From Bacteroidota bacterium (GTDB lineage Bacteria > Bacteroidota > Bacteroidia > AKYH767-A > OLB10), in the NCBI GenBank assembly GCA_016713525.1, contig JADJOZ010000016.1, positions 124,001-188,000 on the forward strand: a stretch of 64,000 bases of DNA, given 5' to 3'. This document shows, in pieces, positions 48,867 to 58,754 of this stretch. Numbering within the stretch: the stretch's first letter is position 1; each line of letters opens with the position of its first letter. Position numbers and translations under genes: made by a program. A model generated the notes under the pieces. That model had not been told where the DNA came from. It saw nothing but the letters and a program-made list of their open reading frames with translations, and did no database searches.

Positions 48867-50723
48867 ATGAGTAAAAAAGTCACTGCTGCCGCCTCTACAA
48901 ATACGGGTCTTGCTATTTTTTTGGCAATCTTATTTCCACTAGGATATCTTGTTTACATAAAAGGCATTTACGATCCTACCAATGTACCCAGGTTCTTTTT
49001 TACTTCTGCGATCCTGCTTGGAGCGCTGTGGATGTTGAAAGAATCTTTAGTTAAGGTAATTCCATTTACGCTAATTACAATTTTACTGACAGGTTACTAT
49101 TTGTGGAGTCTTGTTTCAATAACGTGGGCACATAATTACGGCGAAGCTGTTTTTCAGTCTCAAAAACATTTCCTATTTGTCTTTTCCATTCTGCTCTTTA
49201 GTTTTTTCATAAAAAACAATAAGCATACTCCCCTATACATCTCCAGAGCTCTTGTTTGTCTGGTTCCGATTATATTAATTGTGTTTTTAAAACAAATTGC
49301 TGATGCATTACATACCGAAGCACTCGGACCCTATACCATGTATAAGGTTCCGGGTCTATCAGGACATAAAAATCTTTTTTCAGGTTATCTTTTTTTCATG
49401 TCTGTATTTTTCATTCTTGGACAATTAACAGATCGCTCTTCCTGGAAAAAATTTTATATGCCATCGTTCGTGATAGTATTTTCCATATTGCTGATACTTA
49501 TTACCAGAGCAGCTTATGTTGGAGGAGTGGCATTTTTATTAACTTTCTTCCTTCTTGCTTTCATAACAAAAAAAAGGTCCGGAAATTTAATTCCATTTCA
49601 GGGAATAAAGTCGATTGGCATTGCCATTGGGATAAGTGTAATTATTCACTTCACTTTCTATACTGTGTTCTCAGGAGTGACGCATGCATCAACACAAACA
49701 AACCCTTCAAACTACCTTGGATCGGCATCCAGTAACGAACGGCTGAATTTATGGTATCACTCCTATCATCTTTTTAAAGAGCATCCGGTGATTGGTGTTG
49801 GTGCAGGTAACTGGAAAATTGATTTGCCTTCTGTAGGATTACGCGGACTATACAGAGGTTATTCTGAAAACCTGGTCTTTTTGCAGCCACACAACGATTA
49901 CATTTGGATAGTTTGTGAACTTGGTATAATTGGCTTGTTATTATTTGGATTACCTGTTTGGTTAATATTTTTTGGAGGTGCGAAATCACTTGTTCAACTG
50001 AATGATGATGATAAAATAAAGATGCTCTGCTTTCTTTCTGCTGTTGCAGGATGGGCCGCTATTTCTTTATTCGATTTCCCCAAAGAACGAACCGAATTAT
50101 TATTATTTACTGCAGTCTTCCTTGGCTTCTCATTCGGTTTAGCAGGTTCCGACAATTCTAAAAACTATTTTACGCTCACCGACAAAAACTTCAGATATAT
50201 CGCCTCCGTGTTTCTTTTTTTCAACATCATTATTGGATTCAATCGCATTTCGAGTGAATTGCATGTAGTTGCTATGAATAAATACCGCAACAATCAAAAT
50301 CATGAGCTGGTAATTCAGGAAGCTGAAAAAGCCAAAAACTTTTTTGTAGAAACCGACCCTCTTACCAATCCATTTGAACTTTATCAGGCCATAGCCTATG
50401 AAGCACAAGGAAAAAGTGCATTGGCACTTGATCATTTCGAAAAAGCTTATGAGATAAATCCCTACCTCTATACCTGCATAAATAACCTCGCAGGAGCTTA
50501 CGTTAAAAGAGAACAGTACGAAAAAGCACTTCCACTTTTCATCAAGGCACATCATGTTTATCCCGAACTCGAAACCGGCATTTTCAACCTTAGCTACACG
50601 AGCACTAAACTGGGATTATATGACCAATCCGAGCAATGGCTGAAACTCATTCGTAAAGACATCAAAAAAAGAGATTTGTACCGTAGGAAGAATGAGGAGC
50701 AACGCTCACAAAAAGGGAATTAG
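48867..50723 (+). CDS. O-antigen ligase / polymerase family membrane protein with C-terminal TPR
   Basis: 618 residues with about 11 hydrophobic segments. The periplasmic loop and signature of Wzy_C proteins are visible: SNERLNLWYHSYHLFKEHPV, then GVGAGNWKIDLPS and LQPHNDYIWIVCELGIIGLL. Such enzymes transfer or polymerise lipid-linked glycans at the outer face of the inner membrane. After the last membrane segment (about residue 455) come helical TPR repeats (LALDHFEKAYEINPYLYTCI, ALPLFIKAHHVYPELE). This is one of the few genes here that may work with the glycosyltransferases at 4-7 kb. Whether it acts on O-antigen, exopolysaccharide or protein glycans cannot be read. Confidence 0.8.
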   Translation: MSKKVTAAASTNTGLAIFLAILFPLGYLVYIKGIYDPTNVPRFFFTSAILLGALWMLKESLVKVIPFTLITILLTGYYLWSLVSITWAHNYGEAVFQSQKHFLFVFSILLFSFFIKNNKHTPLYISRALVCLVPIILIVFLKQIADALHTEALGPYTMYKVPGLSGHKNLFSGYLFFMSVFFILGQLTDRSSWKKFYMPSFVIVFSILLILITRAAYVGGVAFLLTFFLLAFITKKRSGNLIPFQGIKSIGIAIGISVIIHFTFYTVFSGVTHASTQTNPSNYLGSASSNERLNLWYHSYHLFKEHPVIGVGAGNWKIDLPSVGLRGLYRGYSENLVFLQPHNDYIWIVCELGIIGLLLFGLPVWLIFFGGAKSLVQLNDDDKIKMLCFLSAVAGWAAISLFDFPKERTELLLFTAVFLGFSFGLAGSDNSKNYFTLTDKNFRYIASVFLFFNIIIGFNRISSELHVVAMNKYRNNQNHELVIQEAEKAKNFFVETDPLTNPFELYQAIAYEAQGKSALALDHFEKAYEINPYLYTCINNLAGAYVKREQYEKALPLFIKAHHVYPELETGIFNLSYTSTKLGLYDQSEQWLKLIRKDIKKRDLYRRKNEEQRSQKGN

Positions 50724-50791
50724 TCACTTTTTACTATATTACGAACAACAATTTGGTCTCTGCAACAAAAAACATGGTGCATAACTAATAT

Positions 50792-51934
50792 TTATCTTCC
50801 AATAATTACATTCGAAATTGCAACTGGTTTGTTCCCGGAATTGATAACAACAATATAATTTCCTGTCGCCAGGCAACTCCCATCAACTACAATATTATTT
50901 GAATAACAGAATTCGCTTTTAATCCAAATTTTTCCATTCATATCAGTAACCTGATAATTTAAATTTGAAACAGGCTCGGCAAAATGAACACTAGTTAAAT
51001 CAATTGTGAAGTATGTAGTAGATGGATTTGGGTAGATATTAAATTCATATACAGGATTATTCACTTCTACTAAAGCAGTTGCATAAGGTTCCCCAACATA
51101 AATCATCAAATAAGTATTGGCATCAACCCTTACAACTGTAGGATCTCCACCCTGAACATTAGTATTGATATAACCATTCCAGATCCCTCCATTGGGTGAT
51201 GAATTAAACCAGATGCCTGCACCACCGGCACCATAAAACCGGAGCGAACTTGTATCATTCACCATGTAATTTCCTGTCCAGTTGTGCGAGGCATCAGAAG
51301 GGATGTCGGGGACCTTGGTGAAATTGATTCCATTTGGGGAGACATAATGGTAAGCCCCTTGAGCCGGACTTCCAATCGGCGACAAATAATGATAGGAATT
51401 ATTAAAAAATATCAGCGCCGGATCGATTACCCGGTTGTTAATTTCATCTACCCGGGCACTATTCTCAAAAGTATAATTTATCCCATCCAAACTGAATGCA
51501 GAATAGGTATTGACGGTTGAATCGAGCGTTATAGCCCCATTTTGGCCACTTGAAAAATAGACCCTTAAGGTATCGCCGGGGAAAGCCACTAATGTTGGAT
51601 CGAATGGGCGACGGAAGTTGGTTGGAAATCCGGTAAAAGTCATAGGCTCGGGCTGGGTCCATGAATTACCGTTGTTATATGAAAACTTAACAGCCACCCG
51701 ATCCCAGGTCAATGAAGAAACCGGCATCCTAAACCATTGAAATGTGCTTACTAAGGTGTCACCTTTCCAGCGAATAACAGAAGGGACACCGGCCGAATCC
51801 TGAAAGATTGAAGTTGGGCCAAAGTTGATTCCATCTGAGGACCAACATGCCCTAAGAGGTCGTTCCCACGGGTAATTTTGTGCAAAGCCCTCCAGAGTTG
51901 AACACATCAGAAGAAATAAAATAAGGATTCTCAT
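50792..51934 (-). CDS. Secreted beta-propeller-like protein with T9SS sorting domain
   Basis: About 380 residues. I use the ATG at 51934 because it gives a compact signal peptide (MRILILFLLMCSTLEGFAQ); the frame is open six codons further. The middle has sialidase/BNR-like or five-bladed-propeller strands (DRVAVKFSYNNGNSWTQPEP, YHYVSPNGINFTKV, IWFNSSPNGGIWNG), but I see no catalytic residues of a named glycosidase. The C terminus is a T9SS type A sorting domain (IYPNPSTTYFTIDL to VAISNVIIGR). It is the first of the minus-strand accessory genes. Confidence 0.72.
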   Translation of the reverse strand: MRILILFLLMCSTLEGFAQNYPWERPLRACWSSDGINFGPTSIFQDSAGVPSVIRWKGDTLVSTFQWFRMPVSSLTWDRVAVKFSYNNGNSWTQPEPMTFTGFPTNFRRPFDPTLVAFPGDTLRVYFSSGQNGAITLDSTVNTYSAFSLDGINYTFENSARVDEINNRVIDPALIFFNNSYHYLSPIGSPAQGAYHYVSPNGINFTKVPDIPSDASHNWTGNYMVNDTSSLRFYGAGGAGIWFNSSPNGGIWNGYINTNVQGGDPTVVRVDANTYLMIYVGEPYATALVEVNNPVYEFNIYPNPSTTYFTIDLTSVHFAEPVSNLNYQVTDMNGKIWIKSEFCYSNNIVVDGSCLATGNYIVVINSGNKPVAISNVIIGR

Positions 51935-52004
51935 ATTAGCAGATGATCCCATCAGACTGTTGGTAATCCGAAAAGTTTAAACCAGCTTTAAATTGAAGAA
52001 ATGC

Positions 52005-52574
52005 CTATACTTTTAGCAGTCCTCTGAATCCCCGTGCCCCATAATAAGATTCCGCACCATTGTGGTAAGTAAAAACCTGATCATACCTGCGATCACAGAA
52101 AATGGCACCTCCCAGCTTCCGGATTGCAGTTGGTGTAAGCACCCAACTCGATGTTTTCAAATCAAACTGTCCAACCTTTTGCAATTCCCGGTATTGGCCT
52201 TCAGATACTATCTCAATACCCATCTCAGCAGCCATATCCATGGCACTGGTCTTGGGCTTGTGCTCTTTCCTTGCATCCAGCGCTGCCCTGTCATAGCAAA
52301 TGCTCCGGCGCTCTTTCGGACTCTCCATGGAACAATCAACAAACAGGTATTCGCCCGATTTTTTATCAAAGCCAACAACATCAGGTTCACCACCTGTTCG
52401 CTCCATTTCATTTAATGACCACAGTTTCGAAGGATTTCCCTTCAGCCGCGCTTCAACTTTCGCCCACTCTAAACCTTTGTGGCGATCCTTATTTTTATCA
52501 AATCGCTGCTTTAGCTGTTTCAGTAATTCCTCCTGAAGCTTTGAATAGAGTTCTTTTTTAGGTGATTTTGCCAT
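52005..52574 (-). CDS. DUF4256 family protein
   Basis: 189 residues matching the DUF4256 family: LLKQLKQRFDKNKDRHKGLE, then GEPDVVGFDKKSGEYLFVDC, SPKERRSICYDRAALDARKE and the C-terminal GAIFCDRRYDQVFTYHNGAE. The family is widespread, cytosolic and of unknown function. It has no signal peptide and lies between two unrelated genes. Fairly sure of the family, nothing can be said about role. Confidence 0.8.
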   Translation of the reverse strand: MAKSPKKELYSKLQEELLKQLKQRFDKNKDRHKGLEWAKVEARLKGNPSKLWSLNEMERTGGEPDVVGFDKKSGEYLFVDCSMESPKERRSICYDRAALDARKEHKPKTSAMDMAAEMGIEIVSEGQYRELQKVGQFDLKTSSWVLTPTAIRKLGGAIFCDRRYDQVFTYHNGAESYYGARGFRGLLKV

Positions 52575-52778
52575 AATCTTTAACAGTTCAAAATTAGTTT
52601 CCCAGGTGCAAATATAATAAACTGATTAAAAACTTATTTATCCGGGTAATGTCAACTGCTGAAGAAGACATTTGTGATATTTTACCAAAACAGGTGCCGA
52701 TGTAGTCCTTCCTTAGAAGGGCAAAAATTCATCTTACATGTACCTGAAACTAGTATGTCCCATGTTGGCAGTAGTTTT

Positions 52779-53705
52779 TTATTCAGTTTCGTTTATTAAT
52801 TTAATTAAATCTTTTGGCAGACTAATTAGTAATCCATTTTCAGATTGTTCTGCTGGTAAAATTTGCATTTTATTATCGTAGTACCAATAGAAATTTGTTG
52901 TTATATTTCCAGAGTCTTCATTGTAAATTTTTTCAATCGTCGGTTGGAGTATTACAATAAGTTCTAAGATGTCACTATTTTCAATAGGATGCACATAAGC
53001 TGTCCCCTTTGTTGGAATAGCTATTAAAGTTCCAAATTTCCCAATTGCGTAGTTTGCTCTGTTTCTCAAATCAAGCATTAATGATGCTGAATAGTCTCCA
53101 CTAAAAAATATATAAACGGTGAATTTTTCTACAAACTCATATTCTTTCGCTTCAATTTCATCTTCGGGTAAATTTTGTATAGCACATTCAAATAAGTCAT
53201 TTTCTGATTTGTTCCACTCAGCAATCTCATCCTTATGTATGAAATGAAATTGACCTTCAAATTCAAGAATAAGAAAGGTATTTGTCTTCGGAAAGTCAAT
53301 TCTATGGACATAATTTTCAACATTGTCACCAAGGTTAAAAGTATCTTCTTTTAATAATACTCTTAAAAATTGACTTGCATAATCATAGTCTTTGTATAAA
53401 TATTTCAATGCTGATGGATTTGGTTTTAACTTATCAAAGTGTTCGTAAATTAACTCATTCCAAATTGTTTTGTCATTGCTTGCTAATACACGAACCAAGT
53501 TGTCTAAATAACGATGATGTTCATCTCCATCAATATCAATAACTATTTCACCTTCATCTATTTTTGAAACAATAAGTTCATTGTCATTATGATATTTAAT
53601 ACATATTTCCATAATGAAATTATATTCATCTTTTGAAATAATTCCATTATACATTTCAGGTAATTCAACCTTTTTTTGTTTTTTAAAAATGTCAAATAAT
53701 GCCAT
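52779..53705 (-). CDS. DUF1444 (YtpQ)-like protein of unknown function
   Basis: 308 residues, soluble, Asp/Glu-rich. The C-terminal half (FHFIHKDEIAEWNKSENDLF, then EKFTVYIFFSGDYSASLMLD and GTLIAIPTKGTAYVHPIENS) resembles the DUF1444/YtpQ fold, in which this order of segments recurs; I hold this with moderate confidence only. The N terminus MALFDIFKKQKKVELPEMYN is common in such accessory proteins. Base composition is AT-richer than the housekeeping genes, in keeping with an accessory origin. Confidence 0.55.
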   Translation of the reverse strand: MALFDIFKKQKKVELPEMYNGIISKDEYNFIMEICIKYHNDNELIVSKIDEGEIVIDIDGDEHHRYLDNLVRVLASNDKTIWNELIYEHFDKLKPNPSALKYLYKDYDYASQFLRVLLKEDTFNLGDNVENYVHRIDFPKTNTFLILEFEGQFHFIHKDEIAEWNKSENDLFECAIQNLPEDEIEAKEYEFVEKFTVYIFFSGDYSASLMLDLRNRANYAIGKFGTLIAIPTKGTAYVHPIENSDILELIVILQPTIEKIYNEDSGNITTNFYWYYDNKMQILPAEQSENGLLISLPKDLIKLINETE

Positions 53706-53869
53706 ATTTTTTCTGTCTTTGAGGTTTCTGTAAATACCTGATAATGTTTGGCAGATTTGGAATGGGCGGGATTTTCAGCACAATTGTTTATACTTAGATA
53801 CAAACTTTCTTTTAAAAACAAAATGTTTCGTACAATTAATTCCAGTCTTTAAAGTAGGTACTCAGCCGA

Positions 53870-55525
53870 TTAATTCTTCACGACCTTACCTTTTTTAATC
53901 AAATAGTTTCTATTTAGTACTTCATAGAAATAAATTCCCTTCGCAAGATGTGCAGTATTTATTGAAGTTGAATTTGTAAACGAATGTCTTAGTATTTTTC
54001 TTCCTGTGAAATCATACAAAATAAACTCAGCAATTTCATTAACTTCTGATACAATATATAATTGCTCGAAAAATGGATTCGGAGAAATTGAAAAATATGA
54101 TGGAGTATCTATCAGGTTGATAGAAGTTGTTGATGTACTATCGCAGAATTTAACGACCCAGTAGTCGGGGAAATGTAAATTCGGGTCCCAGTTATGCTGG
54201 GTTTTATAGCCGCCGATATCGGCCCAATTGAAATTTTTAATAACTAAGCAGCCATCATAAGATTGAAGTGCATAACCCCCTTCATCATCGCGAAAGAGAT
54301 TGGAAGTAAAAATAGTTTTGTCCCAGATTTTAACAAGATTCGTATCAGTTTTTATTAGCCACGTTTGTTCATTACCCATATTATTTTCAGACTTATCTCC
54401 GCTTGCCTGAGAATAAGAGTCACCAGATATTAAATAATTTCCATCCTGCAAACGGATTATTGATGAATATTCATCGGAAGAAGTTCCTCCAAAAACCTTT
54501 TCTCCTATTTTGTTGCCGGAAGAATCTACCCGTACTAGCCAAAAATCTTTGGTAGAATTCGAAGTATCGTAGTTTGCTATTGTGCGATCACCACTGATAC
54601 CGGATCTTGAAGAACCCGCAATTAAATAATTATTACTGTTAACTAAAAATACACTACCCGCAAAATCATCCTTAATACCTCCGAAAGTTTTATCCCAGAT
54701 CTTGTTTCCGGAGGAGTTTATTTTAATTATCCAGTAATCCGGTGAATTCAAAGAAGCATCACGATTATTGTCTGTTTTATCACCGCTTAGTGGTGAGTAA
54801 GAAGCGCTTGATATTAGATATTCATCATTCGGAAAAAGTGTAATATCAGCAACATATTCAACGTGCGACCCTCCATATCTTTTATCCCATAATTTATTCC
54901 CAGCACCATCTATTTTGACAAGCCAGATATCCTGACCACCACGGGATGGCTGCGTTACATCTCCAGATACATCAGAATTACTGGTGCCAACTATGATAAA
55001 GTTTCCATCATTTGTTCTTATTATTTTGTTAGCACCTTCACTTCCGTTACCTCCATATCTTCTATCCCATTGTTTAATTCCGGAAGCATTTACTTTAACT
55101 ATCCACAAATCAGCTGTCAGCATTGAGGTGTCCCGGTTATCCTGACTTTTTTCTCCCCCGGTATTTGAAAAGGAAAACCCGACAAAGATGTACCCTCCAT
55201 CGTTTGTTTGTATGCCGTCGAGTGCACCATCTGACCTGGTGCCTCCATATCTTTTATCCCATTGTTTTAATCCAAATTTATCAATTTTAACAACCCACAT
55301 ATCCGGGAATCCTCTTGAAGTATCAGTAACATCCCCTCCTGAATAAATGGAATGTATATAACCTATTAAAACGAATCCCGAATCAGCAGTTTGCTTCATT
55401 GAATATAATTCTTCAACTTCCGGACTTCCATAACGGTAATCCCATTGTTTTACCAGTGGTGCCTGGGCAAAGCACATTGCGTTAATTATCGTCATTAACA
55501 CAATGAATAGAAGTGCTTTCATCAT
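53870..55525 (-). CDS. Secreted repeat (beta-propeller) protein with T9SS sorting domain
   Basis: 551 residues. Signal peptide ALLFIVLMTIINAMCFAQ; then eight or so copies of a 55-residue unit built as WDKRYGG...DG...IIVGTSNSDVSGDVT...GGQDIWLVKIDGAGNKLWD, an arrangement seen in large secreted propeller proteins of Bacteroidota. The sorting domain follows (FSISPNPFFEQLYIVSE, ending LIKKGKVVKN). The frame is intact. Function unknown; probably a surface structural or binding protein. It lies in the same neighbourhood as the FDPGPG-repeat protein at 58755, but the repeats differ. Confidence 0.75.
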   Translation of the reverse strand: MMKALLFIVLMTIINAMCFAQAPLVKQWDYRYGSPEVEELYSMKQTADSGFVLIGYIHSIYSGGDVTDTSRGFPDMWVVKIDKFGLKQWDKRYGGTRSDGALDGIQTNDGGYIFVGFSFSNTGGEKSQDNRDTSMLTADLWIVKVNASGIKQWDRRYGGNGSEGANKIIRTNDGNFIIVGTSNSDVSGDVTQPSRGGQDIWLVKIDGAGNKLWDKRYGGSHVEYVADITLFPNDEYLISSASYSPLSGDKTDNNRDASLNSPDYWIIKINSSGNKIWDKTFGGIKDDFAGSVFLVNSNNYLIAGSSRSGISGDRTIANYDTSNSTKDFWLVRVDSSGNKIGEKVFGGTSSDEYSSIIRLQDGNYLISGDSYSQASGDKSENNMGNEQTWLIKTDTNLVKIWDKTIFTSNLFRDDEGGYALQSYDGCLVIKNFNWADIGGYKTQHNWDPNLHFPDYWVVKFCDSTSTTSINLIDTPSYFSISPNPFFEQLYIVSEVNEIAEFILYDFTGRKILRHSFTNSTSINTAHLAKGIYFYEVLNRNYLIKKGKVVKN

Positions 55526-55625
55526 ATGAATTGTTTATGTAAAGATATAAAAAATATATAAACCTGTAGAGTTACAGTTGAACACTACCATATTTAACAA
55601 AATAGCTTCAAACAAAGCATATTGT

Positions 55626-55802
55626 TCAAATAAACACAGAACCAAAAATCCCCTTATTAATTCTGATCTGAAAATCGTAATGCAATCGGGTGGCATCATG
55701 TTTTTGTATAACAAAAATTAGTTTTTGCTTATCCGGAGCTCCTCCGGTTGGTTCCGGGCTTTTCTTAAAATCCCTTTTCTGTTTATATTCAGAAAGCTTC
55801 AT
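55626..55802 (-). pseudogene. Truncated LigD 3'-phosphoesterase domain fragment
   Basis: 58-codon frame on the minus strand from the ATG at 55802. The product has SEYKQKRDFKKSPEPTGG and then FVIQKHDATRLHYDFQIRI, the characteristic start of the 3'-phosphoesterase domain of the bacterial NHEJ ligase LigD, including the HDATRLHYDF metal-binding stretch. After that the sequence leaves the family (NKGIFGSVFI) and ends at a stop. The remainder of the phosphoesterase domain and any ligase or polymerase domain are absent. I read this as a remnant of a ligD gene cut by deletion; an intact version elsewhere in the genome is possible. Confidence 0.65.
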
Positions 55803-55833
55803 GACTTAGAAATTAATCACCTCAAATCATGAG

Positions 55834-55986
55834 TTAATCAAGTTTGCGTAAACCAGGTTTTTTCCTGGTAACAGATTTTTTACCAACTACCTGATTGGGA
55901 TTTTTAGGGTCAGGTGGTTGTTTATTGAAATCCTGATTCGTTTTCTCCTTCAACATACGATCGGTACTCTCTGATTTCTTTTTCAT
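55834..55986 (-). CDS. Small basic protein of unknown function
   Basis: 50-codon frame from the ATG at 55986, ending 31 bases before the ligD fragment start. The product is rich in Lys, Pro and Asn (NKQPPDPKNPNQVVGKK) and ends in a basic tail (TRKKPGLRKLD). Short basic proteins of this kind occur in Bacteroidota beside DNA-repair and stress genes, but I do not recognise a family. It may be cotranscribed with the ligD remnant. Real gene status is uncertain. Confidence 0.4.
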   Translation of the reverse strand: MKKKSESTDRMLKEKTNQDFNKQPPDPKNPNQVVGKKSVTRKKPGLRKLD

Positions 55987-56232
55987 ATCATATTAATTTT
56001 AGAGCTGACACTTCATTTGGCATAATTTTACCAATTGAAAAACTCGAAAAGGAGTGAAAGCCAATGAATAGGAGTAAAAATTGTGCCGAAAAATCATATG
56101 TCCTAAAACCATCACATTACTTGAAAAACGTAGATACTCAATAACATTTCGGGGAAACTATTTCCCGAATTTTGAAAAAGTTAAGGTGTTTTGACAAGCC
56201 AAAGGGTACTAATCCGTTTGGCACTCCGTATT

Positions 56233-57249
56233 TTATTCTACTGCTTTTGATATTGGTATTGAATTACCCTTAATATAATTTATTCTAAATTGAAACAGTC
56301 CATTATTTCTTTCAGCTTCTGATGCTATGGCTGCACCTATCAACCCGAAAGTATAGCCCCACATCGCAACATTGTTAGAGTTAGAAAATGAAGTCTGTCC
56401 GACATAATAAAAGTCGCCATTAATTTTTTGCAACTTATAAAATCCAATAGATGTTGCTTTCAACAATGTATTCCCATCACTTACTGCATAAACACTATTA
56501 CAATCAACTCTCCTTTTCTTTTTGCCATCCCATTTGAATACTTTAATATTTTTGGGGTCAGATAAATCAATTGAAATGACAGCGCTATCAGGACTATTTG
56601 CTTTAAAGCGTTCGTATGTGGTAAATAATCCCGAATTAAATTTTTCTGTATTGTATATAGGAATTCTAAGCTTCTCTAAACTGTCTATTGATTGCAATTC
56701 TGAGAAAGTGTAGCGTGGATTATTCTGTGGTATATTTAAATTCATCAGATTAGCCTTCGTTGATATCTCGCACATGTGTTTACTGACTGAGTTCAATAAT
56801 TTATTTGTTACATCCAAAGCACTAGAATAGTAAACACTATCTATGCTTAGTATCTCAAAGCATTTTTCCTGATCTTCCTTTGAAAACAATCTAATTGAAA
56901 GTTTCAATCGCCCGGTTTCGCTCGTGTATTCAGATTTTTCACTCATGTAAAGCTCATAAAGCAAAATCGTTAATTCCTTTGGAGTTTTGCCTGTTGTATC
57001 TTTATCTAAAAAATAAATTGCTAAACTGTCGGTGAGACTGCCTTGAAATACTACTGGAGCAATTCTGTTGAATGCGCCAACCTGAACAAACCCAAGTGTC
57101 TGATTGCTGACCCTTTTATCAATGACATTAACTTTCGTAAAATTAGGATGAAAAGTTGAACAGTTGTAGTATAATTTCAAGTTTTCATTTTGTCCGCAAC
57201 ATATTAAAGCAAATGTTGTCAGAAAAATAGTTGCAATGATGTGTTTCAT
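56233..57249 (-). CDS. Secreted or lipid-anchored hypothetical protein
   Basis: 338 residues. The N terminus HIIATIFLTTFALICCGQNE is a signal peptide with a lipobox-like LICC, so it may be a lipoprotein. The body contains a region of about 170 residues (LTILLYELYMSEKSEYTSET) and a C-terminal GLIGAAIASEAERNNGLF stretch with a short hydrophobic segment. I do not recognise a family. Similar orphan proteins of this size are frequent in environmental Bacteroidota. No operon partner is evident. Confidence 0.6.
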   Translation of the reverse strand: MKHIIATIFLTTFALICCGQNENLKLYYNCSTFHPNFTKVNVIDKRVSNQTLGFVQVGAFNRIAPVVFQGSLTDSLAIYFLDKDTTGKTPKELTILLYELYMSEKSEYTSETGRLKLSIRLFSKEDQEKCFEILSIDSVYYSSALDVTNKLLNSVSKHMCEISTKANLMNLNIPQNNPRYTFSELQSIDSLEKLRIPIYNTEKFNSGLFTTYERFKANSPDSAVISIDLSDPKNIKVFKWDGKKKRRVDCNSVYAVSDGNTLLKATSIGFYKLQKINGDFYYVGQTSFSNSNNVAMWGYTFGLIGAAIASEAERNNGLFQFRINYIKGNSIPISKAVE

Positions 57250-57573
57250 GTGTCACAATTTATGTACATTATTAAAAAACAGGTTCAAATTAGCTCTGTC
57301 GCGGATTGTTTTCACAAATTGGATCCGGGCATGACGAATGTGGCGGAAAGTTAGCAGTTTTTGACTTAAAATCAAAACTCTTCAACATTCAACTGATGCT
57401 TCTAGCAGGCACTGCACTGCCACTTTTGGGTAGATGCTGTCCCCTACAGTGTTTCTTAACTCGTCAGTTCTCTTAGTCATATAGTTAGTTCATTTGTAAT
57501 TCGTTAATTATTATTGTCTTAATATTTTGTCTGGCTTTGAAAATAGATTATTTTTCTGGTGATCCGGTACATC
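57250..57573. other. Noncoding spacer
   Basis: 324 bases without a frame I can support on either strand. AT-rich, with no clear promoter or terminator. I see nothing else in it. Confidence 0.5.
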
Positions 57574-58181
57574 CTAATTAATGACCTTATATTTAACCCC
57601 AAGTTTTAAAAACCCTTCAAATCCACGGATATTTAACGAATAGGGTATTCCTCCAGGCGACGATCTCTTTTCACCGTACATTCGTATAAAATCGAAAGAT
57701 TTTTGATATTGAGCAGAAACGTTTATCTTTTTTGATAGTTGAAACCCAATGCCTCCACTATAACTACCTCCTACCTGAAACTCTTTAAATTGATCTGCAT
57801 AATATTTGTAGTAAGTGTTACGATCTGTTATGGATAATAAGACACTACCATAAATGCCTAAGCCAAGAATTAATTGTATTTTATTACCCAATTGAAATTC
57901 AACTCCAACAGGTAAACGGAGGTAATTAAAATCAGTACCATCTGAAATCCTTTGATCAAACATTAATCCGTATTTCAAACTTAGTCCTGTGCTGTCGGAA
58001 TATGTATAACTAATACCTCTACTTCGAAATTCACCTTCTTCCCGCAGTAATGGTGAGATAAAATAGGTGAATGTTCATCGATAACAGTTTGTCCTGAGCC
58101 CAGTTCGATACCAAACTCATGATTCTGGCCATATAATTTCCCTGCCAATAAAATCATGGAGCTTAATAGAAGGATTTTCAT
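57574..58181 (-). CDS. Small outer-membrane beta-barrel protein (one frameshift)
   Basis: About 200 residues when joined. Signal peptide KILLLSSMILLAGKLYGQ from the ATG at 58181, then HEFGIELGSGQTVIDEHSP. A lost base near 58062 moves the frame; corrected it reads YFISPLLREEGEFRSRGISY and runs into the second part (MFDQRISDGTDFNYLRLPVG, GLGIYGSVLLSITDRNTYYK, GFEGFLKLGVKYKVIN). The alternating hydrophobic strands and the aromatic ending fit an OmpA/PorT-type outer-membrane barrel (Bacteroidota 'outer membrane beta-barrel protein'). The function is unknown. Confidence 0.72.
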
Positions 58182-58343
58182 TGTCCGGCTTAGTTATATT
58201 AAATAAGTGCCAAGGAGACTATTAATAAATTTTATCCGACGAACCACGAGAGTAACGGCTACCCGAATTATGTGTTGTTGTACATTTGCTCAAGCTCCTT
58301 CAGATACATTATGGCAATCGGATTACAAACTATCCCTTCCACA

Positions 58344-58694
58344 TCATCTTTTCACTCTATTAATTTCTTCGTTGTATGCAATAAATGTGTTTTTATCAAA
58401 TGGGATTCTTCTCTGCCAAACCTTAAATAAAAAGTCAAATAATTTTCTGTCAGGATAAGAGGACGCTGTGACAAGTTTAGTCGCTAACTTAACATTCTTT
58501 CCATATCACCATGAATGATCAATTACTTCAACAATATCACCAGGAAAAAATTCAAAAAGTTCACCGAACTCCAGAATCCCATTATAACAATCATCATTTT
58601 CAAGAATTAAATAAAGGTTATTGTCAAAAGGTTTGGCATCAACTGGAACCCAGCAGTCAACGGCATCAACCATTTGAACATAGATTATATCCAT
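58344..58694 (-). CDS. Small protein with an in-frame stop; frame continues for 54 codons
   Basis: From the ATG at 58694 a 62-residue acidic protein (VQMVDAVDCWVPVDAKPFDN, then FFPGDIVEVIDHSW) ends at TGA 58506-58508. The same frame stays open for a further 54 codons beyond the TGA to a stop at 58344-58346, and the extension (LVTASSYPDRKLFDFLFKVW, then RIPFDKNTFIAYNEEINRVK) looks like real protein sequence. Either one gene has a nonsense change or error, or two short genes happen to share a frame. No family recognised. Confidence 0.5.
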
Positions 58695-58754
58695 CCGAAT
58701 TATCCTCAGGCTTGTGGCACATGGACCGTTACCACAAGTGCATTTATTTAATGA

